Below are positions 8,642 through 17,722 of a DNA stretch of 64,000 bases, one piece after another; position 1 is the first letter of the stretch, and each line of letters begins with the position of its first letter. The notes under the pieces were generated by a model that searched no databases, was not told the DNA's origin, and worked only from the letters and a program-made list of their open reading frames with translations. A program made the position numbers and the translations under genes. The DNA is from Ruegeria sediminis (GTDB lineage: Bacteria; Pseudomonadota; Alphaproteobacteria; Rhodobacterales; Rhodobacteraceae): the NCBI RefSeq assembly GCF_005938215.1, contig NZ_VCPD01000001.1:744001-808000 (forward strand), written 5' to 3'.

Positions 8642-10453
8642 TTAGAAGGTCCGCGCCTTGGGCGCGATCTTGTCGATGTTGATGCCGCCCTGCGCCTCGG
8701 TGGTCAGAGGATCGACGATGACGGGCCGGTAGCTGAGGTCGACCTGGTTGCCGTCGATGCGGCTGACGGTATGGACGCGCCAGTTCTGATCGTCGCGTTC
8801 GGTGAAATCCTCGTGCGCGTGCGCGCCGCGCGATTCCTTGCGCGCCTCGGCACCGACGATGGTGGCCAGCGCGTTCGGCATCAGGTTGGTCAGTTCCAGC
8901 GTTTCCATCAGGTCGCTATTCCAGACCAGCGAACGGTCGGTGACCTTCAGGTCATCGAGCTTGGCGGCGATCGCCGTCATCTTCTCGACCCCTTCCGCCA
9001 TCGTTTTTGCCGTGCGGAATACGGCGGCGTCCGCCTGCATGGTTTTCTGCATCTCAAGCCGCAGTTCGGCCGTCGCGACGTTGCCGTTCGCGTTGCGCAG
9101 CGCGTCGAAGCGGTCGAAAGCCTTGTCGACCGACGCCTGGTTCAGCACCGGGTTCGGCGCATCCGCATCGACGACCTTGCCGGCGCGGATCGCGGCGGCG
9201 CGGCCGAACACCACCAAGTCGATGAGCGAGTTCGACCCCAGGCGGTTGGCCCCGTGAACCGAGGCGCAGCCGGCTTCGCCCACCGCCATCAGGCCGGGAA
9301 CAACAGCGGTCGGGTCTTCGGCAGTCGGGTTCAGAACTTCGCCCCAATAGTTGGTCGGGATGCCGCCCATGTTGTAGTGAACGGTCGGCAGAACCGGGAT
9401 CGGCTCCTTGGTGACATCCACACCGGCGAAGATCTTGGCCGATTCCGAGATGCCGGGCAGGCGCTCGTGCAGCGCCTCGGCGGGCAGGTGGCTCAGGTTC
9501 AGGTGGATGTGGTCGCCGTCCTTGCCCACGCCGCGGCCTTCGCGGATCTCCATGGTCATCGAACGCGAGACGTAGTCGCGCGGCGCCAGGTCCTTGTAGT
9601 GGGGCGCGTAACGCTCCATGAACCGTTCGCCTTCGGAGTTGGTGAGGTATCCGCCCTCGCCGCGTGCGCCTTCGGTGATCAGACAGCCCGAGCCGTAGAT
9701 GCCGGTCGGGTGGAACTGCACGAATTCCATGTCCTGCAACGCCAGACCCGCGCGGGCCACCATGCCGCCGCCGTCACCGGTGCAGGTATGGGCCGAGGTG
9801 GCGCTGAAATAGGCGCGCCCGTAGCCGCCCGTCGCCAGAACAACCATCTTGGAGTTGAAGACATGCATGGTGCCGTCGTCCAGTTTCCAGCACACCACGC
9901 CCTGGCACTGACCGTCCTCGGACATGATCAGGTCGATGGCGAAATACTCGATGTAGAACTCGGCATTGTTCTTCAGCGACTGGCCATAGAGCGTGTGCAG
10001 GATCGCGTGACCGGTCCGGTCGGCCGCCGCGCAGGTGCGCTGCACCGGCGGGCCTTCACCGAATTCGGTGGTGTGGCCGCCGAACGGGCGCTGGTAGATC
10101 TTGCCTTCCTCTGTCCGGCTGAACGGTACGCCGTAGTGTTCCAACTCGTACACCGCCTTGGGCGCCTCGCGCGCGAGGTACTCCATCGCGTCGGTGTCGC
10201 CCAGCCAGTCCGAACCCTTGACGGTGTCGTACATGTGCCATTGCCAATGGTCGGGGCCCATGTTCGACAGCGATGCCGCGATGCCGCCTTGCGCGGCAAC
10301 GGTGTGCGAGCGGGTCGGGAAAACCTTGGTCACGCAGGCGGTGCGCAGTCCCTGTTCGGCCATGCCGAGCGTGGCGCGCAGACCGGCCCCACCGGCGCCG
10401 ACCACGACCACGTCATATTCGTGCGTTTCGTATTCGTAAGCAGCCATGTTCAT
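8642..10453 (-). CDS. sdhA: Succinate dehydrogenase flavoprotein subunit
   Basis: A 603-residue flavoprotein that oxidises succinate to fumarate in the TCA cycle. The FAD-binding dinucleotide fold [13 protein letters not shown] begins near residue 15, and the covalent-FAD His50 lies in [10 protein letters not shown]. Further family signatures are [23 protein letters not shown], the catalytic Arg region (RDYVSRSM) and [18 protein letters not shown] precedes the start; an ATG two codons later (10447) is equally placed. It lies 13 bases after sdhD and 12 before sdhB. Confidence 0.98.
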   Translation of the reverse strand: MNMAAYEYETHEYDVVVVGAGGAGLRATLGMAEQGLRTACVTKVFPTRSHTVAAQGGIAASLSNMGPDHWQWHMYDTVKGSDWLGDTDAMEYLAREAPKAVYELEHYGVPFSRTEEGKIYQRPFGGHTTEFGEGPPVQRTCAAADRTGHAILHTLYGQSLKNNAEFYIEYFAIDLIMSEDGQCQGVVCWKLDDGTMHVFNSKMVVLATGGYGRAYFSATSAHTCTGDGGGMVARAGLALQDMEFVQFHPTGIYGSGCLITEGARGEGGYLTNSEGERFMERYAPHYKDLAPRDYVSRSMTMEIREGRGVGKDGDHIHLNLSHLPAEALHERLPGISESAKIFAGVDVTKEPIPVLPTVHYNMGGIPTNYWGEVLNPTAEDPTAVVPGLMAVGEAGCASVHGANRLGSNSLIDLVVFGRAAAIRAGKVVDADAPNPVLNQASVDKAFDRFDALRNANGNVATAELRLEMQKTMQADAAVFRTAKTMAEGVEKMTAIAAKLDDLKVTDRSLVWNSDLMETLELTNLMPNALATIVGAEARKESRGAHAHEDFTERDDQNWRVHTVSRIDGNQVDLSYRPVIVDPLTTEAQGGINIDKIAPKARTF

Positions 10454-10466
10454 TCAGCTCCGGTCT

Positions 10467-10838
10467 TTAGAGGGCGATGCGCGCGATGGCGAAGATGCCG
10501 GTCGCGGCCGCGGCGTAGGAAAGGCAGATCACCAGGATGATCAGGATCTTCTGCATGAGACCATGCACATAGTCCTCGATTAGAACCTGCGCGCCATCTG
10601 CGAAATGCTTGAAGCCGACCGCAAGGGTCAGCGCGGCGACGACCGCCGGGAAGGGGCGCGAGAAATAGCTCATGACCGCGTCATGCGACTGTCCCAGCAT
10701 CGGGCCGAAGGTGAAGACGAAGAGCGGAACGAGGATCAGCAGAGCCACCGAGCTGACCTTCATGGCCCAGAAATGAGCGGTCCCGGACTTGGCCGAGCCC
10801 ATGCCAACGGCACGCTTGCGGTCGGTAAGATAACGCAT
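10467..10838 (-). CDS. sdhD: Succinate dehydrogenase membrane anchor subunit
   Basis: A 123-residue membrane anchor with three hydrophobic segments (about 28-50, 62-80, 95-120). HFADGAQVLIEDYVHG (78-93) matches the haem b- and quinone-site helix of the SdhD family. With SdhC it anchors SdhAB and forms the ubiquinone site. It lies 12 bases after sdhC. The sequence diverges from enterobacterial SdhD, as is usual, but the position in sdhCDAB settles the call. Confidence 0.93.
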   Translation of the reverse strand: MRYLTDRKRAVGMGSAKSGTAHFWAMKVSSVALLILVPLFVFTFGPMLGQSHDAVMSYFSRPFPAVVAALTLAVGFKHFADGAQVLIEDYVHGLMQKILIILVICLSYAAAATGIFAIARIAL

Positions 10839-10850
10839 CTTGGGCCTCCG

Positions 10851-11237
10851 TTATGCGATGATCAGAAGGGTCAGGACGGTCAGGACGAACGAGCCGATCA
10901 CGACTGCCCAGCCCAGCTTGTAGGCTGTGGGAAGGTCAAGTCCGATCGCATTGTCCCAGATCAGGTGCCGCACGCCGGCCAGCGTGTGGTACCAAAGCCC
11001 CCAGAGCGACAGCGCCATGATCAGGTCGCCGAACATCGACGTGATGATGCCATCGACAGTCTCGAAATACTCGGGCGAGGTCGCGGCGGCGAGGAACCAC
11101 CAGACGATCAGCAGGGCAGCGACGATCATTGCGTTGCCGGTGATCCGGGTCAGGATCGACGTGACGGACGTCAACTGCGGGCGATAGATAGTCAGGTGCG
11201 GTGAAAGCGGGCGATTGCCCCGATTGACATCGGCCAT
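10851..11237 (-). CDS. sdhC: Succinate dehydrogenase cytochrome b556 subunit
   Basis: A 128-residue membrane subunit. It opens with the signature RPLSPHLTIYRP (9-20). Three hydrophobic helices follow, and the haem-ligand motif HTLAGVRHLIWD starts at His84. The frame is open to 11330, but the ATG at 11237 has AAGGAG at the right distance and gives the standard MADVNRGNRPLSPHL start. It is the first gene of sdhCDAB. The 215 bases upstream contain three TGTGATCAC palindromes that probably control the operon. Confidence 0.96.
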   Translation of the reverse strand: MADVNRGNRPLSPHLTIYRPQLTSVTSILTRITGNAMIVAALLIVWWFLAAATSPEYFETVDGIITSMFGDLIMALSLWGLWYHTLAGVRHLIWDNAIGLDLPTAYKLGWAVVIGSFVLTVLTLLIIA

Positions 11238-11350
11238 GGTGGCTCCTTTCCGGTTGGCTGGAGAAGTTTTTACCCCATTTTCTGAATCTGTCACGCGCTG
11301 CAGGTGCAAAAAACGCGAAATCCGATGCAAAACACCAGATTAACCGGCTT

Positions 11351-11360
11351 TGTGATCACG
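11351..11360. promoter_or_regulatory. TGTGATCAC palindrome, sdh site 1
   Basis: TGTGATCACG, nine of ten positions matching the palindrome TGTGATCACA. It is upstream of sdhC and begins exactly 21 bases from site 2. The same pair with the same pitch stands before sucC. Confidence 0.6.
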
Positions 11361-11371
11361 CAAATTGTCAG

Positions 11372-11381
11372 TGTGATCACA
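11372..11381. promoter_or_regulatory. TGTGATCACA palindrome, sdh site 2
   Basis: Perfect 10-base palindrome TGTGATCACA. It is the middle of three copies upstream of sdhC and identical to both copies upstream of sucC. Likely operator for a regulator shared by TCA-cycle operons; the regulator is not identified. Confidence 0.65.
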
Positions 11382-11428
11382 TTGCCGGGCGTTCGGCAGG
11401 AATGCTAGCGTTATCAATGCGGCAAAGT

Positions 11429-11438
11429 TGTGATCACG
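11429..11438. promoter_or_regulatory. TGTGATCAC palindrome, sdh site 3
   Basis: TGTGATCACG, 57 bases beyond site 2 and just before the end of the DUF1194 gene. It may be a distal operator allowing looping or cooperative binding. Confidence 0.5.
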
Positions 11439-11452
11439 AATCTTTCTAGGCG

Positions 11453-12115
11453 TCATTGCAGCTTCGCGGTCTGTTGCGTCACCTCGCGCAGCAGCTTCTT
11501 TCGAATGCGTTCAGGATAGTCGCGAAACCTCGCGGCCGAGACGACAAAGGCTCCTTCGCCCACGATCACGTTCTCGAAGAAATAGGCGGTGAGGTCGGGT
11601 TCGCTCTCTTCGATCGCGATGGCGTTCACCGTGATGCCGCGGGCGCGCAGGGCGCGGTGAAGCCGCGACGGCTCGATGCCCTCGTTGGACACACCATCGC
11701 CCGACAGGTCGATCAGGTGGCGCTTGCAATCGGGAACCTCGTCGAAGGAGGCCATCGTGGTTTCCAGCGCCTCGCCGATGGCGGTGGAGAAGTTGCGCCA
11801 CACCCGCTGGTCGGTTGCGACGGTTTCGGCAAAGGTTTCGAGCACGTCGAAGCTGCTGATCCGGGTCCAGGGGATCGTCACCTGCTGGCGCGACGCGCCG
11901 GTCCATTGCACGAGCATCAGCTTGGCCTGCGCGCGCACCAGCGCCTCGGAAACGATCGGGTCCCGCAACCCGGCGGCAAGCCCGTCCATCTGGATCCGGA
12001 ACTCGCCGGAATCGACCGAGCCCGACACGTCCACGGCCAGGGCCAGCGCCAGGTCGCAGGCGGCCGCGGGAGGCGCCAGAACAACACTGAAGGCGAGGCA
12101 ACGCACAAGGTTCAT
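11453..12115 (-). CDS. DUF1194 von Willebrand factor A-like exported protein
   Basis: Protein of 220 residues with an N-terminal signal sequence (MNLVRCLAFSVVLAPPAAAC) and a von Willebrand A-type domain. The metal-binding MIDAS motif DVSGSVD starts at Asp29, right after the signal. Internal segments TRISSFDVLETFAETV, DLSGDGVSNEG and VNAIAIEES fit the DUF1194 family of exported proteins, whose role is unknown. Cys20 at the cleavage point could be lipidated, but the lipobox is poor. The frame is open to 12181; I chose the ATG at 12115 because it begins the signal peptide. It lies between the mesaconyl-CoA hydratase gene and the sdh control region. Confidence 0.8.
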   Translation of the reverse strand: MNLVRCLAFSVVLAPPAAACDLALALAVDVSGSVDSGEFRIQMDGLAAGLRDPIVSEALVRAQAKLMLVQWTGASRQQVTIPWTRISSFDVLETFAETVATDQRVWRNFSTAIGEALETTMASFDEVPDCKRHLIDLSGDGVSNEGIEPSRLHRALRARGITVNAIAIEESEPDLTAYFFENVIVGEGAFVVSAARFRDYPERIRKKLLREVTQQTAKLQ

Positions 12116-12201
12116 GGCGCCAGAGTAGCACGGAACGCGCCTCCGGCGATCCTTGAAAATCACCGGAACCCTCGACCCCACAAAGCCGAAAATTCCTTAG
12201 T

Positions 12202-13230
12202 TTACATTGGCATAAGCGCCCAATAGTCGAGATCCAGAAGAACCTCGGGGCGGTATTTTCCGTCTTCGGTTTTCAGCGCAAAGGGCTCGCCGCCCTTGGT
12301 TGCGACAAGCCGCAGGCGAATGGCGCCGACGCCGGGGGCATCGGTCTCGGCCTTGTCCAGAACCTCGGTCCAGGCCTTGACGGTATCGCCCGCGAAACAC
12401 GGGTTTGCATGCGCGCCGCCGTTCAGGCCGACGATCATCTGCGCGTTTGCAAGGCCGTTGAAGGACAATGCGCGGGCCATCGAGATTACGTGGCCGCCGT
12501 AGATCAAGCGTCCTTCGGGGCGGAAGGTCAGGTCGAAATGCACCTTGGCTGTGTTCTGCCAGAGGCGGGTGGCGAGCATGTGCTCGGCCTCCTCGATGGT
12601 CACGCCGTCCACGTGATCGATCATTTCTCCCGTTTTGTACTCGTCCCAGCGATGGGACTCTCCGGATTGTACAAAGTCGTAACGCGAGAAATCGAGGCCC
12701 TTGGGCACCACCAGATCCGCCGCATCCACGGCGCCCTTCAACTCGGGCACGACGGTTTCGGGCGCCGGGGCGTTGGGGTCCGACTTGCGGACCATGACCC
12801 AGCGGACATATTCGATCACCACCTCGTCGCGCTGATTCAGGCCGCGGGTGCGGACCCAGACGACGCCGGTCTTGCCGTTCGAGTTCTGCTTGAGCCCGAT
12901 CACCTCGGACTCGGACCGCAGCGTGTCGCCGGGATAGACCGGCAGCAGCCAGCGGCCCTCGGCATAGCCGAGGTTGGCCACCGCGTTCAGCGACACGTCG
13001 GGCACGGTCTTGCCGAACACCACGTGGAAGGCGGCCAGATCGTCGATCGGGCTTTGCGGCAGGCCGCAGTTGCGCGCGAATTCATCCGAGGAATAGAGCG
13101 CGTGGCGGGCGGGATAAAGCGCGTGATAGAGCGCGCGCTCGCCGCCCGAGATCGTGCGCGGCACCGCATGGGTGAGGATCTGTCCAACGGAATAGTCCTC
13201 GAAGAACCTGCCGGGATTCGTCTTTGCCAT
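12202..13230 (-). CDS. Mesaconyl-CoA hydratase (MaoC-like, double hot-dog)
   Basis: A 342-residue protein of two MaoC-like hot-dog domains. It fits mesaconyl-CoA hydratase, which adds water to mesaconyl-C1-CoA to give beta-methylmalyl-CoA late in the ethylmalonyl-CoA pathway. Visible blocks are GRFFEDYSVGQILTHAVPRT, LYPARHALYSSDEFAR and YPGDTLRSESEV in the first half, and EYKTGEMIDHVDGVTIEEAEH and RLIYGGHVISMARALS in the second. The start overlaps the stop of the DUF1737 gene (TGATG), with an alternative ATG one codon upstream. The operon with mcl2 and the nearby ccr and ecm strongly support this role over a generic enoyl hydratase. Confidence 0.9.
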   Translation of the reverse strand: MAKTNPGRFFEDYSVGQILTHAVPRTISGGERALYHALYPARHALYSSDEFARNCGLPQSPIDDLAAFHVVFGKTVPDVSLNAVANLGYAEGRWLLPVYPGDTLRSESEVIGLKQNSNGKTGVVWVRTRGLNQRDEVVIEYVRWVMVRKSDPNAPAPETVVPELKGAVDAADLVVPKGLDFSRYDFVQSGESHRWDEYKTGEMIDHVDGVTIEEAEHMLATRLWQNTAKVHFDLTFRPEGRLIYGGHVISMARALSFNGLANAQMIVGLNGGAHANPCFAGDTVKAWTEVLDKAETDAPGVGAIRLRLVATKGGEPFALKTEDGKYRPEVLLDLDYWALMPM

Positions 13231-13436
13231 CATTGCTGCCCCAGTTTCATGTCCGGTGAATAATCGGCCTCGACCGTCTTGGTGACCGCCTGCGCGCAGC
13301 GCATGACGCCCTTGGCGGCGTCGAAGGCGTAAGAGGGAGAGCCGTATAGCTCCCACCCCTTGGCCAGCGCGTCCGTGACCTTGTGGCAGAAGGCCGACGT
13401 GTCCTCTTCGGTCAGAAGGCGGTAGAGAGTTGCCAT
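13230..13436 (-). CDS. DUF1737 small protein
   Basis: A 68-residue protein with the DUF1737 pattern: MATLYRLLTEEDTSAFCHKV, then a Gly-Trp turn KGWELYGSPSYAFD. Members are small, soluble and of unknown role. It sits between nnrU and the mesaconyl-CoA hydratase gene. Its stop codon overlaps the hydratase start, so the two are probably translationally coupled. Two Cys (residues 17 and 47) are present. The operon position suggests a helper role in ethylmalonyl-CoA pathway expression, but that is inference. Confidence 0.8.
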   Translation of the reverse strand: MATLYRLLTEEDTSAFCHKVTDALAKGWELYGSPSYAFDAAKGVMRCAQAVTKTVEADYSPDMKLGQQ

Positions 13437-13448
13437 GGTTTCAAATCC

Positions 13449-14003
13449 TCATGTCGGGAAGGGCGACGGGCCGACGAGGCCGTGGATGTAGCCGATCACC
13501 GCGAACAGCACGATAGAGCCCGCGAAGAACATCGCGTCCTTGCCATAGGTGCCGGGTTCGCCGGGGGTCCAGTCGGGTTCGGTCCGGTTGATGACGATCA
13601 CCTCGACCACCGCCCATGCCAGCAGGCCGCCGAACAGGACGATCGAGGCCAGGTCGCCGTTCACCAGCAGGTGTGCGAAGGCCCACAGCTTGAACCCGCC
13701 CAGCATCGGGTGGCGCACCTTGTTGAGGATCAAGCCCTTGGTGCCTGCGGGGCTCATCATCCAGATGGCGATCAGCACCAGCAGGTTGTTGAGATGGATC
13801 ATGAACGAGGGCGGCGACCACACATGAATGAAATCGGTCATGCGATAGCCGAAGATCATCAGCAGGACCGACACCGCGACGCCCAGCGCCACCGCGCCCT
13901 TGCCCGCGTCGCCCATCGCCGCGCGGCGTTCGGGCATCAGCCGTTTGAACAGATGCGCGAGCCACCACAGCGCCACGCCAAGGATCAGAAGAACGAAGCC
14001 CAT
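13449..14003 (-). CDS. NnrU family membrane protein
   Basis: A 184-residue integral membrane protein of the NnrU/isoprenylcysteine methyltransferase-like family, with five or so hydrophobic helices. Family features are NKVRHPMLGGFKLWAFAHLLVNGD and the end TYGKDAMFFAGSIV. NnrU proteins were named from denitrification clusters, but their reaction is unknown and no denitrification genes are here. It lies seven bases after mcl2 and 12 before the DUF1737 gene, so it belongs to the same operon. Confidence 0.85.
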   Translation of the reverse strand: MGFVLLILGVALWWLAHLFKRLMPERRAAMGDAGKGAVALGVAVSVLLMIFGYRMTDFIHVWSPPSFMIHLNNLLVLIAIWMMSPAGTKGLILNKVRHPMLGGFKLWAFAHLLVNGDLASIVLFGGLLAWAVVEVIVINRTEPDWTPGEPGTYGKDAMFFAGSIVLFAVIGYIHGLVGPSPFPT

Positions 14004-14010
14004 TGCCGGC

Positions 14011-14868
14011 CTACCCCGCTTGCAAAGCTGTTATCGCATCCGCTTTTGCCAGAATTTCACGGGCGGTGACAACGTGAAGGTTCTCGACGATCTTGCCGTC
14101 GACCACGGCCACGCCCTGGCCCTGCGCCTCGACCTCTTCGAAGGCGGCGATCTGGCGGCGGGCCAGGTCGATCTCGGCCTCGGACGGGGCGTAGGCGGCA
14201 TTGGCGACCGGGACCTGCGCCGGGTGGATCAGCGTCTTGCCGTCAAAGCCCATGTCGCGGCCCTGCGCGCATTCCGCCGCCAGCCCCTCGTCATCCTTGA
14301 AGGCGTTGTAGACGCCATCGACGATGATCAGCCCCTCGGCCTTGGCCGCCAGCAGGCAGAGGCCCAGCGAGGTCACCAGCGGCAGGCGGTCGGGGCGGAA
14401 GCGCGTCTGCAATTCCTTGGCGAGGTCGTTTGTGCCCATGACGAACCCCGCCATCAGCGGATGCGCCGCGATCTGGGCGGCGTTCAGCATCCCGCGCGGC
14501 GTTTCCATCATCGCCCAGATCGGCAGGTCGCCGGTGATCGCCGCCAGCGCATCGACATCGGCGGCGCCGTTCACCTTGGGCAGCAGCACGACGTCGGCAT
14601 CCATTTCGCGCACGGCTTCGGCATCGGCCCTGCCCCACGGCGTGTCCAGCCCGTTGATTCGGACGATCCTGACGCGCGGGCCGTAGCCGCCGGCTCCCAA
14701 CGCGGCTTTCAGCGTCTCGCGCGCGTTCTCTTTTTCGTCCGCCGCCACGGCGTCTTCCAGATCGAAGATGATGGCGTCCACGGGCAGGGTCCGGGCCTTT
14801 TCAAGGGCCCGCTCGCGCGAGCCGGGAATATAGAGAACGGAACGGTAGGGGCGCTGGCGCGGGTCCAT
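14011..14868 (-). CDS. mcl2: (3S)-malyl-CoA thioesterase (CitE/HpcH-like)
   Basis: A 285-residue CitE-like TIM-barrel enzyme. Visible family motifs are SVLYIPGSRERALEKA, DAIIFDLEDAVAADEKENAR (acidic metal site), VLLPKVNG, METPRGMLNA and FDGKTLIHPAQV. In R. sphaeroides, Mcl1 (about 318 residues) cleaves beta-methylmalyl-CoA, while the shorter Mcl2 hydrolyses (3S)-malyl-CoA to malate and CoA. Length and the operon with mesaconyl-CoA hydratase favour Mcl2. A lyase function cannot be excluded from sequence reading alone. GGAGAG precedes the ATG; the frame is open far upstream, but only this start gives a sensible N-terminus. Confidence 0.87.
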   Translation of the reverse strand: MDPRQRPYRSVLYIPGSRERALEKARTLPVDAIIFDLEDAVAADEKENARETLKAALGAGGYGPRVRIVRINGLDTPWGRADAEAVREMDADVVLLPKVNGAADVDALAAITGDLPIWAMMETPRGMLNAAQIAAHPLMAGFVMGTNDLAKELQTRFRPDRLPLVTSLGLCLLAAKAEGLIIVDGVYNAFKDDEGLAAECAQGRDMGFDGKTLIHPAQVPVANAAYAPSEAEIDLARRQIAAFEEVEAQGQGVAVVDGKIVENLHVVTAREILAKADAITALQAG

Positions 14869-14966
14869 GGGTCTCTCCGTGAGAAATAAAGTTGCGTGGA
14901 ATGGGCCATCTTTTTCCGGAAAGTTCAAGGATAAAATCGCCGCAATGCAGCATAGGCGAAGCCGGG

Positions 14967-15722
14967 TCAGGTCAGGGCGTCCCAGATCAGCTTGCTGCCG
15001 GTTACGGTGAGCAGCACGTAGGCGATGCCGAAGAACAGCCGTTCCGACAGCATCCAATGCGCGCGCACGCCCAGCCATGCGCCGAGCACCGCGAAGGGGG
15101 CTAGCAGCAGGTTCGCCCAGGCGGTCTGCGCGGTGAACATGCCGAGCCAGGCGTAGGGCACGAACTTGGCGATGTTGATGGCCCAGAAGGTCAGTACGGT
15201 CGTCGCCTGGAACTCGGTCTTGGACAGTTTCTGCGACAACAGGTAAACGGCGGCGGGCGGCCCGCCGGCATGGCTGACGAAGCTGGTGAACCCCGCGACG
15301 GTGCCCGCAAAGAGACCGGCCCCGGCCGGCAGGCGGTTGCGGAACCCCTTCACCCATCCGCGGGTCTGCGCCAGGTGCCAGACCACGAAGCCCACCGAAA
15401 TGCCGCCGATGAGCAGCCGCAGCAGATCCGCGTCGGTCGCCCGGTAGAGCCACGCCCCCAGCGCCACGCCGGGCACGCCGCCCAGCACCAAGAGCTTGGC
15501 GTCCGGCCAGCTCCAGCGCCGCCAATAGGGCGGCAGCGTCGCCAGGTCGATGATCATCAGGATCGGGAGCATCAGGGCAAGTGCCTGCCCGGGCTCCAAA
15601 ATCAGGGCCAGAATCGAGGAGGAGGCGAAGGCCACGCCCGAGCCGAACCCGCCCTTGGAAATGCCCGCGAAAATCACGGCCGGGATCGCCAAGGCAAAAA
15701 ACGTGGCGTTGAATTCGATCAT
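14967..15722 (-). CDS. TauE/SafE-family sulfite/organosulfonate exporter
   Basis: A 251-residue membrane protein with about eight hydrophobic segments, starting MIEFNATFFALAIPAVIFAGI. The family motif GISKGGFGSG comes near residue 20, and its repeat counterpart GFTSFVSHAGGPPAAVYLL lies in the second half. TauE/SafE proteins are thought to move sulfite, sulfoacetate or other small anions out of the cell. It is upstream of mcl2 on the same strand, 98 bases away, so it may have its own unit. The frame remains open upstream of 15722 into the mdh start region, which is unlikely to be translated. Confidence 0.85.
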   Translation of the reverse strand: MIEFNATFFALAIPAVIFAGISKGGFGSGVAFASSSILALILEPGQALALMLPILMIIDLATLPPYWRRWSWPDAKLLVLGGVPGVALGAWLYRATDADLLRLLIGGISVGFVVWHLAQTRGWVKGFRNRLPAGAGLFAGTVAGFTSFVSHAGGPPAAVYLLSQKLSKTEFQATTVLTFWAINIAKFVPYAWLGMFTAQTAWANLLLAPFAVLGAWLGVRAHWMLSERLFFGIAYVLLTVTGSKLIWDALT

Positions 15723-15843
15723 GCGCGCACCGCGAAGCCCCTGTTTCTCAAGCCGTTTAGCGCAACCACGCCGGAAGCGACAGAGCCAATGCGCTGCCTT
15801 GCCGCGTCGCAGAACTCTTGCGTGATGCCGCTTTTGCGAATAG

Positions 15844-16845
<1,002 letters not shown>

Positions 16846-16870
16846 GAACCGAACCGCATCGCATGACGGA

Positions 16871-16904
16871 AACCCGGCCGGATACATGGCCGGGTTTTCG
16901 CTTT
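16871..16904 (+). terminator. Rho-independent terminator after mdh
   Basis: Perfect 9-base arms AACCCGGCC (16871-16879) and GGCCGGGTT (16888-16896) around an eight-base loop, followed by TTCGCTTTT. It starts about 25 bases after the mdh stop, so mdh is probably a separate unit from sucCD. Confidence 0.85.
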
Positions 16905-16940
16905 TCGGGCCTGCGGATTTCAGGTCCGGTCCGCGGCCGG

Positions 16941-17321
16941 TCACGCATCCTGCGGCCGGTCGTGGTTGAAGATCGACACCGCCACTTTCCATGTCCCGTC
17001 CGGCTGGCGCTTGAGGACGTTGACGAAGCTGCCCCGCTCGGACGGGGTCGCGCCGGTGACGGCGAAGGTTCCGACCTGGTAGGCCATGTCCCCCTCGACG
17101 CCGAATTCCACAAGTTCGTTGCTGTGCGTGCCGCCGCCACTGTCGCGCATCCGCGACCGGTAGGTGTCGAGGAACGCCTGCTTTCCGCGGGTCATCGGCT
17201 GGCCGGGCGCAAGCAGGATGACGTCGTCGGTGAAGAAGGCGGCGCAGCCTTCGGCATCGCCCCTGTTGAAGGCCTGGTTGTAGGCGTCGTCGAAATCCTC
17301 GAGAATTTTCTTCATGTCCAT
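16941..17321 (-). CDS. SnoaL/DUF4440-like (NTF2-fold) protein
   Basis: A 126-residue protein with the cone-shaped NTF2-like pattern: an N-terminal helix (DFDDAYNQAFNRGDAEGCAAFF), then TDDVILLAPGQPMTRGKQAFLDTY, and C-terminal strands ending GTWKVAVSIFNHDR. Such proteins are small dimers that may bind or turn over small ligands; the substrate here is unknown. Gly-Gly-Gly-Thr-His in the middle is unusual but not disruptive. It runs opposite to mdh and sucC and lies between them as a single gene. Confidence 0.75.
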   Translation of the reverse strand: MDMKKILEDFDDAYNQAFNRGDAEGCAAFFTDDVILLAPGQPMTRGKQAFLDTYRSRMRDSGGGTHSNELVEFGVEGDMAYQVGTFAVTGATPSERGSFVNVLKRQPDGTWKVAVSIFNHDRPQDA

Positions 17322-17584
17322 GGTTGTCTCCCTCGGGCCGGGGTTGATGGCTTGGCGGTCGCAAATGTGGGACCATCGTAGCGGCCAGCCTGTGCCGGAG
17401 CCACGAAAGAGCCTTGGCGCGTCCTGCCGGTTCGCCCGCCGGACGCCCGGTTTGCCGCCATCGCAGGCAAGGCCGGGATTCGGCGTTTGGAATGTTGGCG
17501 CAAACGTCGCAAATCATTATCGCCCGGACGTTTTTCCCTGACACCTCGTCGGGAAGTCGAATCATCGGCGGAGAACCCCGGATA

Positions 17585-17594
17585 TGTGATCACA
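17585..17594. promoter_or_regulatory. TGTGATCACA palindrome, suc site A
   Basis: Perfect 10-base palindrome identical to sdh site 2. Paired with suc site B at a 21-base pitch, as in the sdh control region. Confidence 0.65.
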
Positions 17595-17605
17595 CCCCAA
17601 AAATG

Positions 17606-17615
17606 TGTGATCACA
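17606..17615. promoter_or_regulatory. TGTGATCACA palindrome, suc site B
   Basis: Perfect 10-base palindrome, 107 bases before the sucC ATG. The pair with site A suggests two regulator dimers on the same face of the helix. Confidence 0.65.
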
Positions 17616-17722
17616 AAACGCAGAAATCTTGCCGAAAATGGGGTCTGCGGCAAAAAACCCTTTAAAGTCGCGATCAGGAAACGCCTATATCCGTCCAATC
17701 GCAGTCAGACGGGACAGTTTCG

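Larger units (their letters stand above)
17322..17722. other. Intergenic control region upstream of sucC
   Basis: About 400 bases without a convincing gene. The frames that cross it have arginine-rich, shuffled-looking translations and lack ribosome-binding sites. Its sucC-proximal third holds two perfect TGTGATCACA palindromes (17585 and 17606). The last 110 bases before sucC are AT-richer and probably contain the sucC promoter, which I could not place with confidence. GGGACAG shortly before the sucC ATG may act as a weak ribosome-binding site. Confidence 0.6.

Noticed and set aside
7775..10540. Long plus-strand frame antisense to sdhB and sdhA
   Set aside because: Its translation is a His/Arg/Gly-rich mirror of the real genes, with no motif and no ribosome-binding site. 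GC-rich coding DNA often leaves such shadows.
11351..11381. TGTGATCACA read as a Crp/FNR site
   Set aside because: Crp sites need TGTGA and TCACA separated by about six bases. Here the halves are directly fused, so the geometry does not fit.
17312..17698. Minus-strand frame across the sucC control region
   Set aside because: Composition resembles random GC-rich DNA, no ribosome-binding site, and it covers the palindromic operators.
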